DNA of 38,281 nt from an uncultured Alphaproteobacteria bacterium (GTDB lineage: Bacteria > Pseudomonadota > Alphaproteobacteria > Geminicoccales > Geminicoccaceae), in the NCBI GenBank assembly GCA_902826935.1, contig CADEGR010000032.1, positions 1-38,281 of the forward strand. Direction: 5' to 3'. A program made the position numbers and the translations under genes. Shown here one piece after another: positions 24,559 to 31,709 of this stretch (position 1 is the first letter of the stretch; each line of letters starts with the position of its first letter). The notes beneath the pieces are model-generated. The model worked only from the letters and a program-made list of their open reading frames with translations, was not told the origin of the DNA and ran no database searches.

Positions 24559-24993
24559 TCAGAGCTTGCGGTCGAAAGCCACGGAGATGACCTGGCCGCC
24601 GCTGGTCCGCACGGCGCCACGCTCCCCCTGGGCATAGGCTGCCCGGCCAGAATTCTGGGCGAGGCTGTCGGCGAGGTTGCGGACGATCCGCTGGACCACC
24701 GTTTGAGCGGCCGCCAAAGCATCGAGATTGGCGGTCGTGGTGGTCTGGAAGCGGCGCATCGCGGCCTGCAGCTGCTCGCGCGCCGAGGGTTCGAGCGCCG
24801 CCAGGCGTTCCGGACCGGTCCGCAGGCGGGCGAGCTCGATCTCATAGGCCTCGGCCAGCGCCAGCTTCTCGTCCTGGAGCTCGCTCAGGCTTTCCAGCTT
24901 CATGCTGCGCAACAAAGCGCGCTCATGGTCCATCACCTGGCCGAGCCGCTGCATCAGCGTCATCAGCAGGGCGACCTGCTCGAGGGGCTCCAT
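24559..24993 (-). CDS. flgN: FlgN-like flagellar export chaperone
   Basis: A 144-residue, largely helical protein. The N-terminal half is a predicted coiled coil (LMQRLGQVMDHERALLRSM, then L-S-E-L-Q-D-E-K), matching the FlgN domain that holds FlgK and FlgL for export. Sequence match is weak, as usual for FlgN; position immediately before flgK supports the call. The ATG at 24993 overlaps the upstream stop as TGATG, so translation is probably coupled. The C-terminal 35 residues are less conserved. Confidence 0.72.
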   Translation of the reverse strand: MEPLEQVALLMTLMQRLGQVMDHERALLRSMKLESLSELQDEKLALAEAYEIELARLRTGPERLAALEPSAREQLQAAMRRFQTTTTANLDALAAAQTVVQRIVRNLADSLAQNSGRAAYAQGERGAVRTSGGQVISVAFDRKL

Positions 24994-25295
24994 CACGCCA
25001 TCTCCTGCATCTTCAGCATTTCCTGCAGCACCGAGTCGGCAACGCCGATGCCGCCGCTGCGACTGATCAGCTTGGCCATTTCCTGGTTCAGCATGTCGCC
25101 ATAGGGGCCCGCCCCAGGGCCGCCATCGGCATTGCCGCCGGCGGTCATGTTCTCGGTCATGGTCGAGAGCATCTGGGCCAGGAACACGGCCTCGAAATCC
25201 TCGGCAGTTCGGCGCAGGCGGGCCTGATCCGGGGCCTGAGCCGGTGCCTCGACCAGACTGGCCGATGGCTGGGGAGCGATTGCGGCGGAGGTCAT
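24993..25295 (-). CDS. flgJ: Rod-binding protein (FlgJ N-terminal domain type)
   Basis: A 100-residue protein matching the N-terminal rod-binding domain of FlgJ: RRTAEDFEAVFLAQMLSTM, then YGDMLNQEMAKLISRSGGIGVAD, the 'Y..ML...LA..is..GG.Gla' motif. It lacks the muramidase domain of enteric FlgJ, as is usual in alphaproteobacteria. The ATG at 25295 overlaps the flgI stop as TGATG. It helps build the rod in the periplasm; no signal peptide is seen, consistent with flagellar type III export. Confidence 0.85.
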   Translation of the reverse strand: MTSAAIAPQPSASLVEAPAQAPDQARLRRTAEDFEAVFLAQMLSTMTENMTAGGNADGGPGAGPYGDMLNQEMAKLISRSGGIGVADSVLQEMLKMQEMA

Positions 25296-26425
25296 CACAT
25301 CACCTCGATTTCAGCTTGCAGCGCGCCGGCCGCCTTGATGGCCTGCAAGATGCCGATCAAATCGCGTGGCCCGACGCCCAGCGCATTCAAGCCGGTGACC
25401 AGCTCCTGCAGGCTGACGCCCTCAGGCAGGACCGCCAGCTTCTGGCCGCTGTCCTCGTCGACCCGGATCTGGGTGCGCGGCACGACCTCGGTCTCGCCAT
25501 CGCTCAACGGATTGGGCTGCGACACCTGGGGCGTTTCGGTCACGCGCACGGTCAGATTGCCCTGGGCCACCGCAACCTGGCTGATCCGGACATTCTGGCC
25601 CATGACGATGATCCCGGAACTCTCGTCGATCAGGACCCGGGCCGGCTGGTCGGGGTCGACCTTGAGCTGCTCGATCCGGGTCAGCAGGCTGGAGATCTGG
25701 CCGGCTTGCTTGCCTGGCAGCCTGACCTCGACGGTCGCCGAATCGGTCGCGCTGGCCATGGCGCGCCCGAGCCGGTCGTTGATCACATCGGCGATTCGGC
25801 TGGCGGTGGTGAAGTCAGGGTTACGCAGCGCGATGCGCACACGCTCGAGCTGGTCCAACGCGAAATCGACCTCGCGCTCCACGATGCCGCCGCCGGCGAT
25901 CCGGGCCGAGGTCGGCACGCCCTTGGTGACCTTCTCGGCAGCACCATCGGCGCTGAACCCACCGATCGCCAGCTGGCCTTGGGCGACCGCATAGGTCTCG
26001 CCATCGGCACCGCGCAGCGGCGTCACCAGCAAGGTGCCGCCTTGCAGCGACTTGGCATCGCCGAGCGCGCTCACCGAGATGTCGACCCGAGAGCCTTGCC
26101 GGGAGAACGGCGGCAACGTGGCGGTCACCATGACCGCGGCAACGTTCTTGGTCTTGAGGGCTTGGCCACGCGTGCTCACGCCCAGCCGCTCCAGCATCGA
26201 TTCCAGGCTCTGGGCGGTGAAGGCGGAATTGCGCAGGCTGTCGCCGGTGCCGTTGAGGCCGACCACCAGGCCGTAGCCGACCAGGAGATTGTCGCGCACG
26301 CCCTCGAAATCGGCGATGTCCTTGATCCTGGAAGGCGCCGCCTGGACCGCTGGCGGCACTGACAGCGCCGCCAGCAGGCCAATGGCCAGCCCCGCCCAGC
26401 GCCAATCTAAGGTCATCCCGTACAT
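25295..26425 (-). CDS. flgI: Flagellar P-ring protein FlgI
   Basis: A 376-residue FlgI with a Sec signal peptide (~8-28, APS after PAVQA) and the family signature RIKDIADFEGVRDNLLVGYGLVVGLNGTGDS, followed by conserved KNVAAVMVTATLPPF and RVLIDESSGIIVMG. Alternative in-frame start ATG 26416 exists, but GGAGG lies 10 bp before 26425. FlgI forms the periplasmic P-ring around the rod. It is the first gene of the operon running to the methyltransferase, and its promoter looks to be sigma-54-dependent (26452-26467). flgA and flgH are not in the window. Confidence 0.94.
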   Translation of the reverse strand: MYGMTLDWRWAGLAIGLLAALSVPPAVQAAPSRIKDIADFEGVRDNLLVGYGLVVGLNGTGDSLRNSAFTAQSLESMLERLGVSTRGQALKTKNVAAVMVTATLPPFSRQGSRVDISVSALGDAKSLQGGTLLVTPLRGADGETYAVAQGQLAIGGFSADGAAEKVTKGVPTSARIAGGGIVEREVDFALDQLERVRIALRNPDFTTASRIADVINDRLGRAMASATDSATVEVRLPGKQAGQISSLLTRIEQLKVDPDQPARVLIDESSGIIVMGQNVRISQVAVAQGNLTVRVTETPQVSQPNPLSDGETEVVPRTQIRVDEDSGQKLAVLPEGVSLQELVTGLNALGVGPRDLIGILQAIKAAGALQAEIEVM

Positions 26426-26451
26426 GCGATGCGAACCTCCGAGCCCCCTTA

Positions 26452-26467
26452 TGCGAACCCTGTGCCA
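26452..26467 (-). promoter_or_regulatory. Sigma-54 (RpoN) promoter for flgI operon
   Basis: On the minus strand TGGCAC, 5 bp, TCGCA matches the sigma-54 consensus TGGCAC-N5-TTGCA with one mismatch and the correct 12-bp spacing of the invariant GG and GC. Transcription would begin near 26441, giving a very short leader that begins at about the ribosome binding site GGAGG. Confidence 0.75.
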
Positions 26468-26544
26468 GTCGGCAGCCATGGAGCCAAGTGGCTAATATTG
26501 CTCATGAAATTCCTCTGCATCATGTCTGTTTGACGGGACCCGAC

Positions 26545-26582
26545 CGGCAAGCTCTGCCGGGTGCGCCCGGCAAATTCTGCCG
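26545..26582. promoter_or_regulatory. Tandem FlbD/ftr-like enhancer palindromes
   Basis: Two perfect dyads CGGCA-N5-TGCCG lie at 26545-26559 and 26568-26582, centres 23 bp apart, in the flgI-fliX gap. They resemble the ftr enhancers bound by FlbD in Caulobacter, which act on sigma-54 flagellar promoters. They are ~85-115 bp upstream of the flgI -24 element, a normal enhancer distance. Confidence 0.72.
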
Positions 26583-26617
26583 AGCCCGACCGACCGCCTC
26601 ACCTTGCCGGCCCGCGA

Positions 26618-26632
26618 TTAAGCAATCCTTAA
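26618..26632 (+). promoter_or_regulatory. CtrA-type full box upstream of fliX
   Basis: TTAA (26618-26621), 7 bp, TTAA (26629-26632) fits the Caulobacter CtrA full site TTAA-N7-TTAA(C). It lies 74 bp before the fliX start. CtrA control of fliX as an early flagellar gene is known in Caulobacter. Confidence 0.65.
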
Positions 26633-26705
26633 GCACACCGCGCCAAAGTTGTGCCGGTCAGATCGTGTCGCTACCGAGAATGCGACAGCGCGGAGGGCGC
26701 GGTGC

Positions 26706-27179
26706 ATGAAGATCACACCCACCGGTCCGGCAGCGGCGAGCAGCCGCCGCGGCCGGGTGGAGGGGCCGGGCAAGGGTGGCGGCGCTGCTTTTGCGCGCCT
26801 GCTGGAAGCGGACACGCCAGCACCGGCCGAGCTCAGCGGCCCGGCCAGCTTGAGCGCGCTGGGTGGCCTGCTGGCCATGCAGGAGGTGCCGGCTAGCAGC
26901 GCCGAGCGGCGGCAGGCGATCGATCAGGGGCGGAGCCTGCTCGATGAGCTCGACCAGCTGCGCCTTGCCATGATCGATGGCAGCGTCGAGGCGGGCAGCC
27001 TGCAGCGCCTGTCGAACATGCTGCGGCGGCGCCGGCCGGCGTTGGCCGATCCGATGCTGAACGGCGTGCTGGACGAGATCGAGCTGCGCGCCGCCGTGGA
27101 GCTGGCCAAGCTGGAGCAGCAGGCGGCGGCCCAGGCGCCAAACCCACCGCCGGCAGGTCCGCTGCCAGCGGAACCTTAG
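26706..27179 (+). CDS. fliX: Flagellar assembly regulator FliX
   Basis: A 157-residue FliX. The N-terminus MKITPTGPA, the middle ALGGLLAMQEV and the C-terminal half with LLDELDQLRLAMIDGSV and LDEIELRAAVELAKLE are conserved in the family. FliX is alphaproteobacteria-specific and couples basal-body assembly to the sigma-54 activator FlbD. The ATG at 26706 follows GGAGGG about ten bases upstream. It diverges from flgI, as in Caulobacter. A CtrA-type box and two ftr-like dyads lie upstream. No flbD gene is in the window. Confidence 0.88.
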   Translation: MKITPTGPAAASSRRGRVEGPGKGGGAAFARLLEADTPAPAELSGPASLSALGGLLAMQEVPASSAERRQAIDQGRSLLDELDQLRLAMIDGSVEAGSLQRLSNMLRRRRPALADPMLNGVLDEIELRAAVELAKLEQQAAAQAPNPPPAGPLPAEP

Positions 27180-27468
27180 CAGCGGCTCGACCAGGCGAGC
27201 CTGGCAAGGGGCGACCATGATCGAGCGGTAGTCCAGCTTAAGCGCTTCCAACCGGGAACTGGCGCCTGGGCCCAGGCCGGTCCGCAATCCAGGTAGGACT
27301 GGTCAGCACCGCACGTCGCCGGCGCATGCTGAGCCTCAGCTGCGCATCGCTCGCGGTGGTCCTGAGAGGGCGAGTGCCTGATCACACCGGCCGGCTGGCC
27401 CTGGCCGTGTTGTCGGGTTGCGCCATCTTGATGCAGAGGGGCCGGAACCGGCGCTGGAGGCAAGGATC
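27180..27468. other. Intergenic region after fliX
   Basis: 289 bp without a gene. It holds a near-palindrome at 27258-27283 centred on CCTGGGCCCAGG (27265-27276), possibly a 3'-end hairpin for fliX. No promoter is obvious for the following TPR gene. Confidence 0.4.
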
Positions 27469-28035
27469 ATGGGGCGGCTACTGGGTTGCTGGCTGGCCGG
27501 GCTGCTGATCGGGCTCTGGCTCGCCGTAGCCGATGTTGCGCGCGCCGATCAGACGGATCCGCGTCTGCCGGACTTGTTCACCAATCTCAAGGTCGCCAAG
27601 GGCGCGGCCGAGGCGGCGGCGGTGGAGCAGCAGATCTGGCGGATCTGGCTCGCCACCGAGGACCAGGCTCGGATGCGGCTGATGCACAGCGGCCTGGTCG
27701 CACTCTCGAGCGGCGACTATCCGGCAGCCCTCGGCAGCTTCGATCGGCTGATCGCGGCGGCGCCGGACTTCGCCGAAGCGTGGAACAAGCGCGCGACGGT
27801 GCACTATCTCATGGGTCGGCTTTCGGCCTCGGTCGGCGACATCGAGCGCGCCTTGGCGCTGGAGCCGCGTCATTTTGGGGCGCTCTCCGGCCTGGGGCTG
27901 ATCTACGATGCGCTGGGCCAGCCGGCCGCGGCGCTGCGCAGCTTCGAGGCGGCGCTCAAGGTCCATCCGTTCCTCGAGGGGCCGCGCGAGCGGGCGGCGG
28001 CGCTGCGCGAGCAGCTCGGCGGCCGGCCCATCTGA
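27469..28035 (+). CDS. TPR-repeat protein with signal peptide
   Basis: A 188-residue exported protein. A signal peptide or membrane anchor (~5-25) precedes a region with about three tetratricopeptide repeats (~75-180): ALSSGDYPAALGSFDRLIAAAP, then WNKRATVHYLMGRLSASVGDIERAL, then LSGLGLIYDALGQPAAALRSFEAAL. AAGGA precedes the ATG at 27469 by 2-3 bases, a short spacing; GGAGG further upstream (27456-27460) is better placed. TPRs suggest protein binding in the periplasm. Neighbours do not reveal a partner. Confidence 0.8.
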   Translation: MGRLLGCWLAGLLIGLWLAVADVARADQTDPRLPDLFTNLKVAKGAAEAAAVEQQIWRIWLATEDQARMRLMHSGLVALSSGDYPAALGSFDRLIAAAPDFAEAWNKRATVHYLMGRLSASVGDIERALALEPRHFGALSGLGLIYDALGQPAAALRSFEAALKVHPFLEGPRERAAALREQLGGRPI

Positions 28036-28187
28036 GCATCCCCAAGCAGTTGAATTAATCGCTTGCATCACTCATCTACGGCACCATAGCCGGTCGTCAG
28101 CTGTTGGCAGGTTGGCGCGCTGGCGCCAGGGGTCGTCCGGCCGGGCCCAGCGTGGTCAGGCTGACGCCGCTTGGAGACGGGAAACCT

Positions 28188-29333
28188 ATGGCGGACCAAG
28201 AGGGCCCAGGCTGGCTGACCAGCGAGCGCCGGGCGGAGCTCCTGCAGCTGACCGCTGGCGGCCGTTGGACCTTGGCCGATCTGGCCAAGCTGGATCGCGA
28301 GAGCCGGGCGGTGACCACGGGCAGCGGCGGCGGCGGCCGCGCGCGCATCGATCTGGCGCAGCTGACCGCTTTGGACACCGCCGGCGCCTGGCTGGTCCAC
28401 CGGATCGAGCAGGCGCTAGAAGCGCGTGGCTGGCAGGTCGAGCTGGCGGGCGTGCCGCCCCAGCATCAAGGTCTGCTGACCGGCGTGCAGCGGCTCGAGC
28501 TGGCGGTGCCGGCGCAGCCGGTCCGGCCAAACGGCGTGGTGCGCCTGGTCGCGCGCCTCGGCCGGGGCACCATCGCGGCTGGCCGCAAGCTCTTGCATCT
28601 GCTGTCGTTCTTCGGCGAGGCGGCGCTCGCCTTCGGCCGCGTCCTGCTGCACCCGGGGCGGCTGCGGCTGACCTCGCTGACCCACCATCTCGAGCAAACC
28701 TGCCTGAACGCCTTGCCAATCGTCGGCCTGATCGCCTTCCTGCTGGGCATCGTCATGGCCTATCAGGGGGCCGATCAGCTGCGCCGCTTCGGCGCCGAGA
28801 TCTTCACGGTCGATCTGCTCGGCATCTCGATCATGCGCGAGATCGGCATCTTGATGACCGCGATCGTGGTGGCCGGTCGATCGGGCAGCGCGTTCACCGC
28901 GGAAATCGGCGCGATGCAGGTCAACGAGGAGATCGACGCGCTGCGCACGATCGGCCTCGATCCGATGGAGGTGCTGGTCCTGCCGCGGGCGCTGGCCTTG
29001 ATGATTGCCTTGCCGCTGCTCGGCTTCTTCGCCGTGCTCGCCGGGCTGTTTGGCGGCGGCCTGATGGCGGTCCTGGCGCTCGATCTGTCGCCGGCGCAGT
29101 TCCTGACCCAGCTGCAAAGTGCCGTTTCGCCCGCCCATTTCTGGGTCGGCATGATCAAGGCGCCGGTGTTCGCCTTCATGATCGCGCTGGTCGGCTGCTA
29201 CGAGGGGCTGAACGTGACCGGCAGCGCCGAAAGCGTCGGCCGGCTGACCACCCAATCGGTGGTGGTCAGCATCTTCCTGGTGATCGTGGTCGACGCCATG
29301 TTCTCGATCCTGTTCTCCTATCTGGGCGTCTAG
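28188..29333 (+). CDS. mlaE: MlaE-type ABC transporter permease with N-terminal STAS domain
   Basis: A 381-residue protein. Residues ~1-105 form a STAS-like domain (RIDLAQLTALDTAGAWLVHRI, matching the 'D-x-S-x-x-x-D-S/T-A-G' region), which in E. coli is the separate MlaB. Residues ~120-380 are the MlaE permease: GIVMAYQGADQLRRFGAEIFTVDLL, then REIGILMTAIVVAGRSGSAFTAEIGAMQVNEEIDALRTIGLDPME, a highly conserved stretch. It transports phospholipid or another lipid between the membranes with MlaF and the MCE protein. It starts the four-gene operon. No mlaC gene is present. Confidence 0.9.
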   Translation: MADQEGPGWLTSERRAELLQLTAGGRWTLADLAKLDRESRAVTTGSGGGGRARIDLAQLTALDTAGAWLVHRIEQALEARGWQVELAGVPPQHQGLLTGVQRLELAVPAQPVRPNGVVRLVARLGRGTIAAGRKLLHLLSFFGEAALAFGRVLLHPGRLRLTSLTHHLEQTCLNALPIVGLIAFLLGIVMAYQGADQLRRFGAEIFTVDLLGISIMREIGILMTAIVVAGRSGSAFTAEIGAMQVNEEIDALRTIGLDPMEVLVLPRALALMIALPLLGFFAVLAGLFGGGLMAVLALDLSPAQFLTQLQSAVSPAHFWVGMIKAPVFAFMIALVGCYEGLNVTGSAESVGRLTTQSVVVSIFLVIVVDAMFSILFSYLGV

Positions 29334-29336
29334 GCA

Positions 29337-30101
29337 GTGGTCACGCCGGCGATCCGGATCGAGGGGCTGCGCACCGAGTTCGGTCCGCAGGTGGTCCATG
29401 CCGAGCTCGATCTGGAGGTCCGCCAGGGCGAGGTGCTGGGCATCGTCGGCGGCTCGGGCACCGGCAAATCGGTGCTGCTGCGCGAGATCCTGGGCCTGAT
29501 GCGGCCGGCGGCCGGACGGATCGAGGTGCTGGGCCGTGATCTCGCCGAGCTCGATGACGGCGAACGGCGGCGGCTGCAGGGCCGGCAAGGGGTGCTGTTC
29601 CAGCAGGGCGCTCTGTTCAGCTCGCTGACCGTGGCCGAGAATGTCCAGGCACCCCTGCGCGAGCGCGAGCGGCTGTCGGAGGCGCTGCTCCGGGAGCTGG
29701 CGGCGCTGAAGCTCGCCTTGGTCGGCCTGCCGCCCGATGCCGGCGCCAAGTTTCCGGCGCAGATCTCGGGCGGCATGAAGAAGCGCGCCGGCCTCGCCCG
29801 CGCCTTGGCGCTGGATCCCGAGATCCTGTTCCTCGACGAGCCGACCGCCGGCCTCGATCCGATCGGTGCCGCCGCCTTCGACCGGCTGATCCGCGAGCTG
29901 CAGCAGAGCCTCGGCCTGACCGTGGTCATGGTCACCCACGACCTGGACTCGCTCCAGGCGATCTGCGACCGCGTGGCTGCTTTGGTGGACAAACGCGCGA
30001 TGGTTGGTAGCTTGGCCGAGCTGCGCGCCGCGGAGCATCCTTGGCTCCAGGCCTATTTCGGCGGCGTGCGCGGCCGGGCGGCGCTGGCCGCGGAAGGGTA
30101 A
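29337..30101 (+). CDS. mlaF: MlaF-type ABC transporter ATP-binding protein
   Basis: A 254-residue ABC ATPase. Walker A GGSGTGKS (~39-46), Q-loop LFQQGALFSSLTV typical of MlaF, signature ISGGMKKRAGLARAL, Walker B ILFLDEPTAGLDPI and the switch MVTHDLDS are all present. The GTG start lies 3 bp after the permease stop, with AGG/GGCAG upstream. The overlap and family make it the energy unit for the MlaE-like permease. Confidence 0.9.
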   Translation: MVTPAIRIEGLRTEFGPQVVHAELDLEVRQGEVLGIVGGSGTGKSVLLREILGLMRPAAGRIEVLGRDLAELDDGERRRLQGRQGVLFQQGALFSSLTVAENVQAPLRERERLSEALLRELAALKLALVGLPPDAGAKFPAQISGGMKKRAGLARALALDPEILFLDEPTAGLDPIGAAAFDRLIRELQQSLGLTVVMVTHDLDSLQAICDRVAALVDKRAMVGSLAELRAAEHPWLQAYFGGVRGRAALAAEG

Positions 30102-30104
30102 GCG

Positions 30105-31055
30105 ATGGAGATCCGGGCGAGCTACGTGATCGTCGGCCTCGTGGTGCTGACGCTGCTGGCGGCGCTGGCGGGCTTCAGCGTGTGGCTGGTCAAGGCCGAC
30201 CGTGATCGCCAGTTCGACACCTATGAGGTGGCGTTCGACGGCTCGGTCAGCGGCCTGCAGCAGGGCGGCCAGGTCCGTTATCGCGGCATCCCGGTGGGCC
30301 AGGTGGCCGAGCTCAAGATCGACCCCGAGCATGTCGACCAGGTCCTTGCCCGGCTCGAGATTCAGCAGGGCACGCCGGTCCGGCGCGACACCTTCGCGAC
30401 CCTCGAGATGCAGGGCGTCACCGGCATCGCCTATGTCCAGCTGCGCGGCGGCACCCAGGCGAGCCCGCCGCTCGAGGCGACCGACGAGCAGCCGCTGCCG
30501 CGGATCATGTCGCGCCGCTCGACCCTGGAGCAGGTGTTCGATTCGACCCCGGACCTGCTGGTCCGCGCGGTCGGGCTGGCTGATCGGCTCGGCCTGTTCC
30601 TGGACGACCAGAACCTGAATGCGCTCCGCCAGACCCTGGCCAACACCGAGCGCTTCTCCGCCGGCCTCGCCGCCAGCTCCGGCCGGATCGATGTGGCGCT
30701 GGCGACCACGATCGACACCGCCAAGGAGCTGCAGGCGCTGGCCAAGAACATGCGCGACGTGACCAACCGGCTGGACCAGCGGACGACTGGGCTGGGCGAG
30801 GATCTGGTCGGGACGCTGAACGATCTGCGCGGTGCTGCGACCTCCTTGAGCGGGGCAGCCAAGCAGCTCGACGGCATGGTCGGCGACCTGCGTGATCCGT
30901 TGCGTGACTTCGGCGATACGGGTTTGTATGAATTCACGAATCTGGTGGGTGAATCCCGCGACCTGGTGGCGACGCTGAACCGGATCACCAAGGAGATCGA
31001 GCGCGATCCGGCAGGTTTCCTGATCGGCGGGCAAAAGGGCTTCGAGGCCAAATGA
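30105..31055 (+). CDS. mlaD: MlaD-family MCE-domain protein
   Basis: A 316-residue protein with one N-terminal membrane helix (~8-28), a single MCE domain (~38-115, YEVAFDGSVSGLQQGGQVRYRG and GIPVGQV), and a long C-terminal helical part (~140-310) rich in L-x-x-T heptads. MCE proteins form hexameric rings that shuttle lipid. Start codon lies 3 bp after mlaF. It is longer than E. coli MlaD (183 aa) through the C-terminal helix, like many alphaproteobacterial MCE proteins. Confidence 0.9.
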   Translation: MEIRASYVIVGLVVLTLLAALAGFSVWLVKADRDRQFDTYEVAFDGSVSGLQQGGQVRYRGIPVGQVAELKIDPEHVDQVLARLEIQQGTPVRRDTFATLEMQGVTGIAYVQLRGGTQASPPLEATDEQPLPRIMSRRSTLEQVFDSTPDLLVRAVGLADRLGLFLDDQNLNALRQTLANTERFSAGLAASSGRIDVALATTIDTAKELQALAKNMRDVTNRLDQRTTGLGEDLVGTLNDLRGAATSLSGAAKQLDGMVGDLRDPLRDFGDTGLYEFTNLVGESRDLVATLNRITKEIERDPAGFLIGGQKGFEAK

Positions 31056-31702
31056 TGCCGAGACGCGGGCAGATCGGACGGGTCCTGGGGCTGCTGCTGG
31101 CGCTGGCGCTGGGCGGCTGCCTGGGCGCCCTCGACTTCGCGACCGCCGATCCGCCGCGGCTCTACGATCTGAGCCCGAAGAGCACCTTCGATCAGGCGCT
31201 GCCCGACGCCAAGGGCCGGCTCAGCGTTGAGGTGCCGACCGCCACGGCCGGGCTGAACACCGCCAAGATCGCGCTCAAGCCGACGCCGACCCGCCTGGAA
31301 TACTATGCCCGGGCGCGCTGGGTCGATGTCGTGCCGGTGATGGTTCAGAACCTGCTGCTGGAATCCTTCGACAACAGCCGCCATATCGACGTGCTCAGCC
31401 GTACCTCCTATGGCCTGCGTGCCGATTTCGCGCTGCTGACCGCGGTTCGCGAGTTCCAGGCGGAATATGAGGCCAGTGGCCAGCCGCCCGAGATCCGGGT
31501 CCGGCTGGAGGGCCGCCTGGTGCGCATGCCGCGTCGCACTCCGATCGGCGAGACCTCGGCCGAGGTCCGCGTGCGCGCCGCCAGCACCGAGATGTCGGCG
31601 ATCGTGGCGGCCTTCGACGACGCGGTCGGCAAGGCGACCAAGCGGCTGGTCGAATGGACCGTGCGTCAGGCCGCCCAGGCCGACATCGCCGCCGCCGGCT
31701 GA
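31052..31702 (+). CDS. ABC transport auxiliary lipoprotein (PqiC-like)
   Basis: A 216-residue lipoprotein. The N-terminus has a hydrophobic stretch and lipobox LGGC (Cys ~23), so it is probably anchored to a membrane after acylation. The rest matches the ABC-type transport auxiliary (PF03886, PqiC/LptE-like) fold: RLYDLSPKSTF, then YYARARWVDVVPVMVQNLLLESF. The ATG overlaps the mlaD stop (ATGATG/TGA), so it is in the MCE operon. It likely docks the MCE complex to the outer membrane. Confidence 0.85.
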   Translation: MMPRRGQIGRVLGLLLALALGGCLGALDFATADPPRLYDLSPKSTFDQALPDAKGRLSVEVPTATAGLNTAKIALKPTPTRLEYYARARWVDVVPVMVQNLLLESFDNSRHIDVLSRTSYGLRADFALLTAVREFQAEYEASGQPPEIRVRLEGRLVRMPRRTPIGETSAEVRVRAASTEMSAIVAAFDDAVGKATKRLVEWTVRQAAQADIAAAG

Positions 31703-31709
31703 GCGCCGC

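Noticed and set aside
26491-26506. TGGC...TTGC on the plus strand as a second sigma-54 promoter for fliX
   Set aside because: The GG and GC are 10 bp apart rather than 12, and the CtrA-type box is a better candidate for fliX.
28416-31034. 872-residue antisense open frame across the MCE operon
   Set aside because: It lies opposite three well-supported transporter genes, and its translation is Gln/Arg/Asp-rich shadow sequence.
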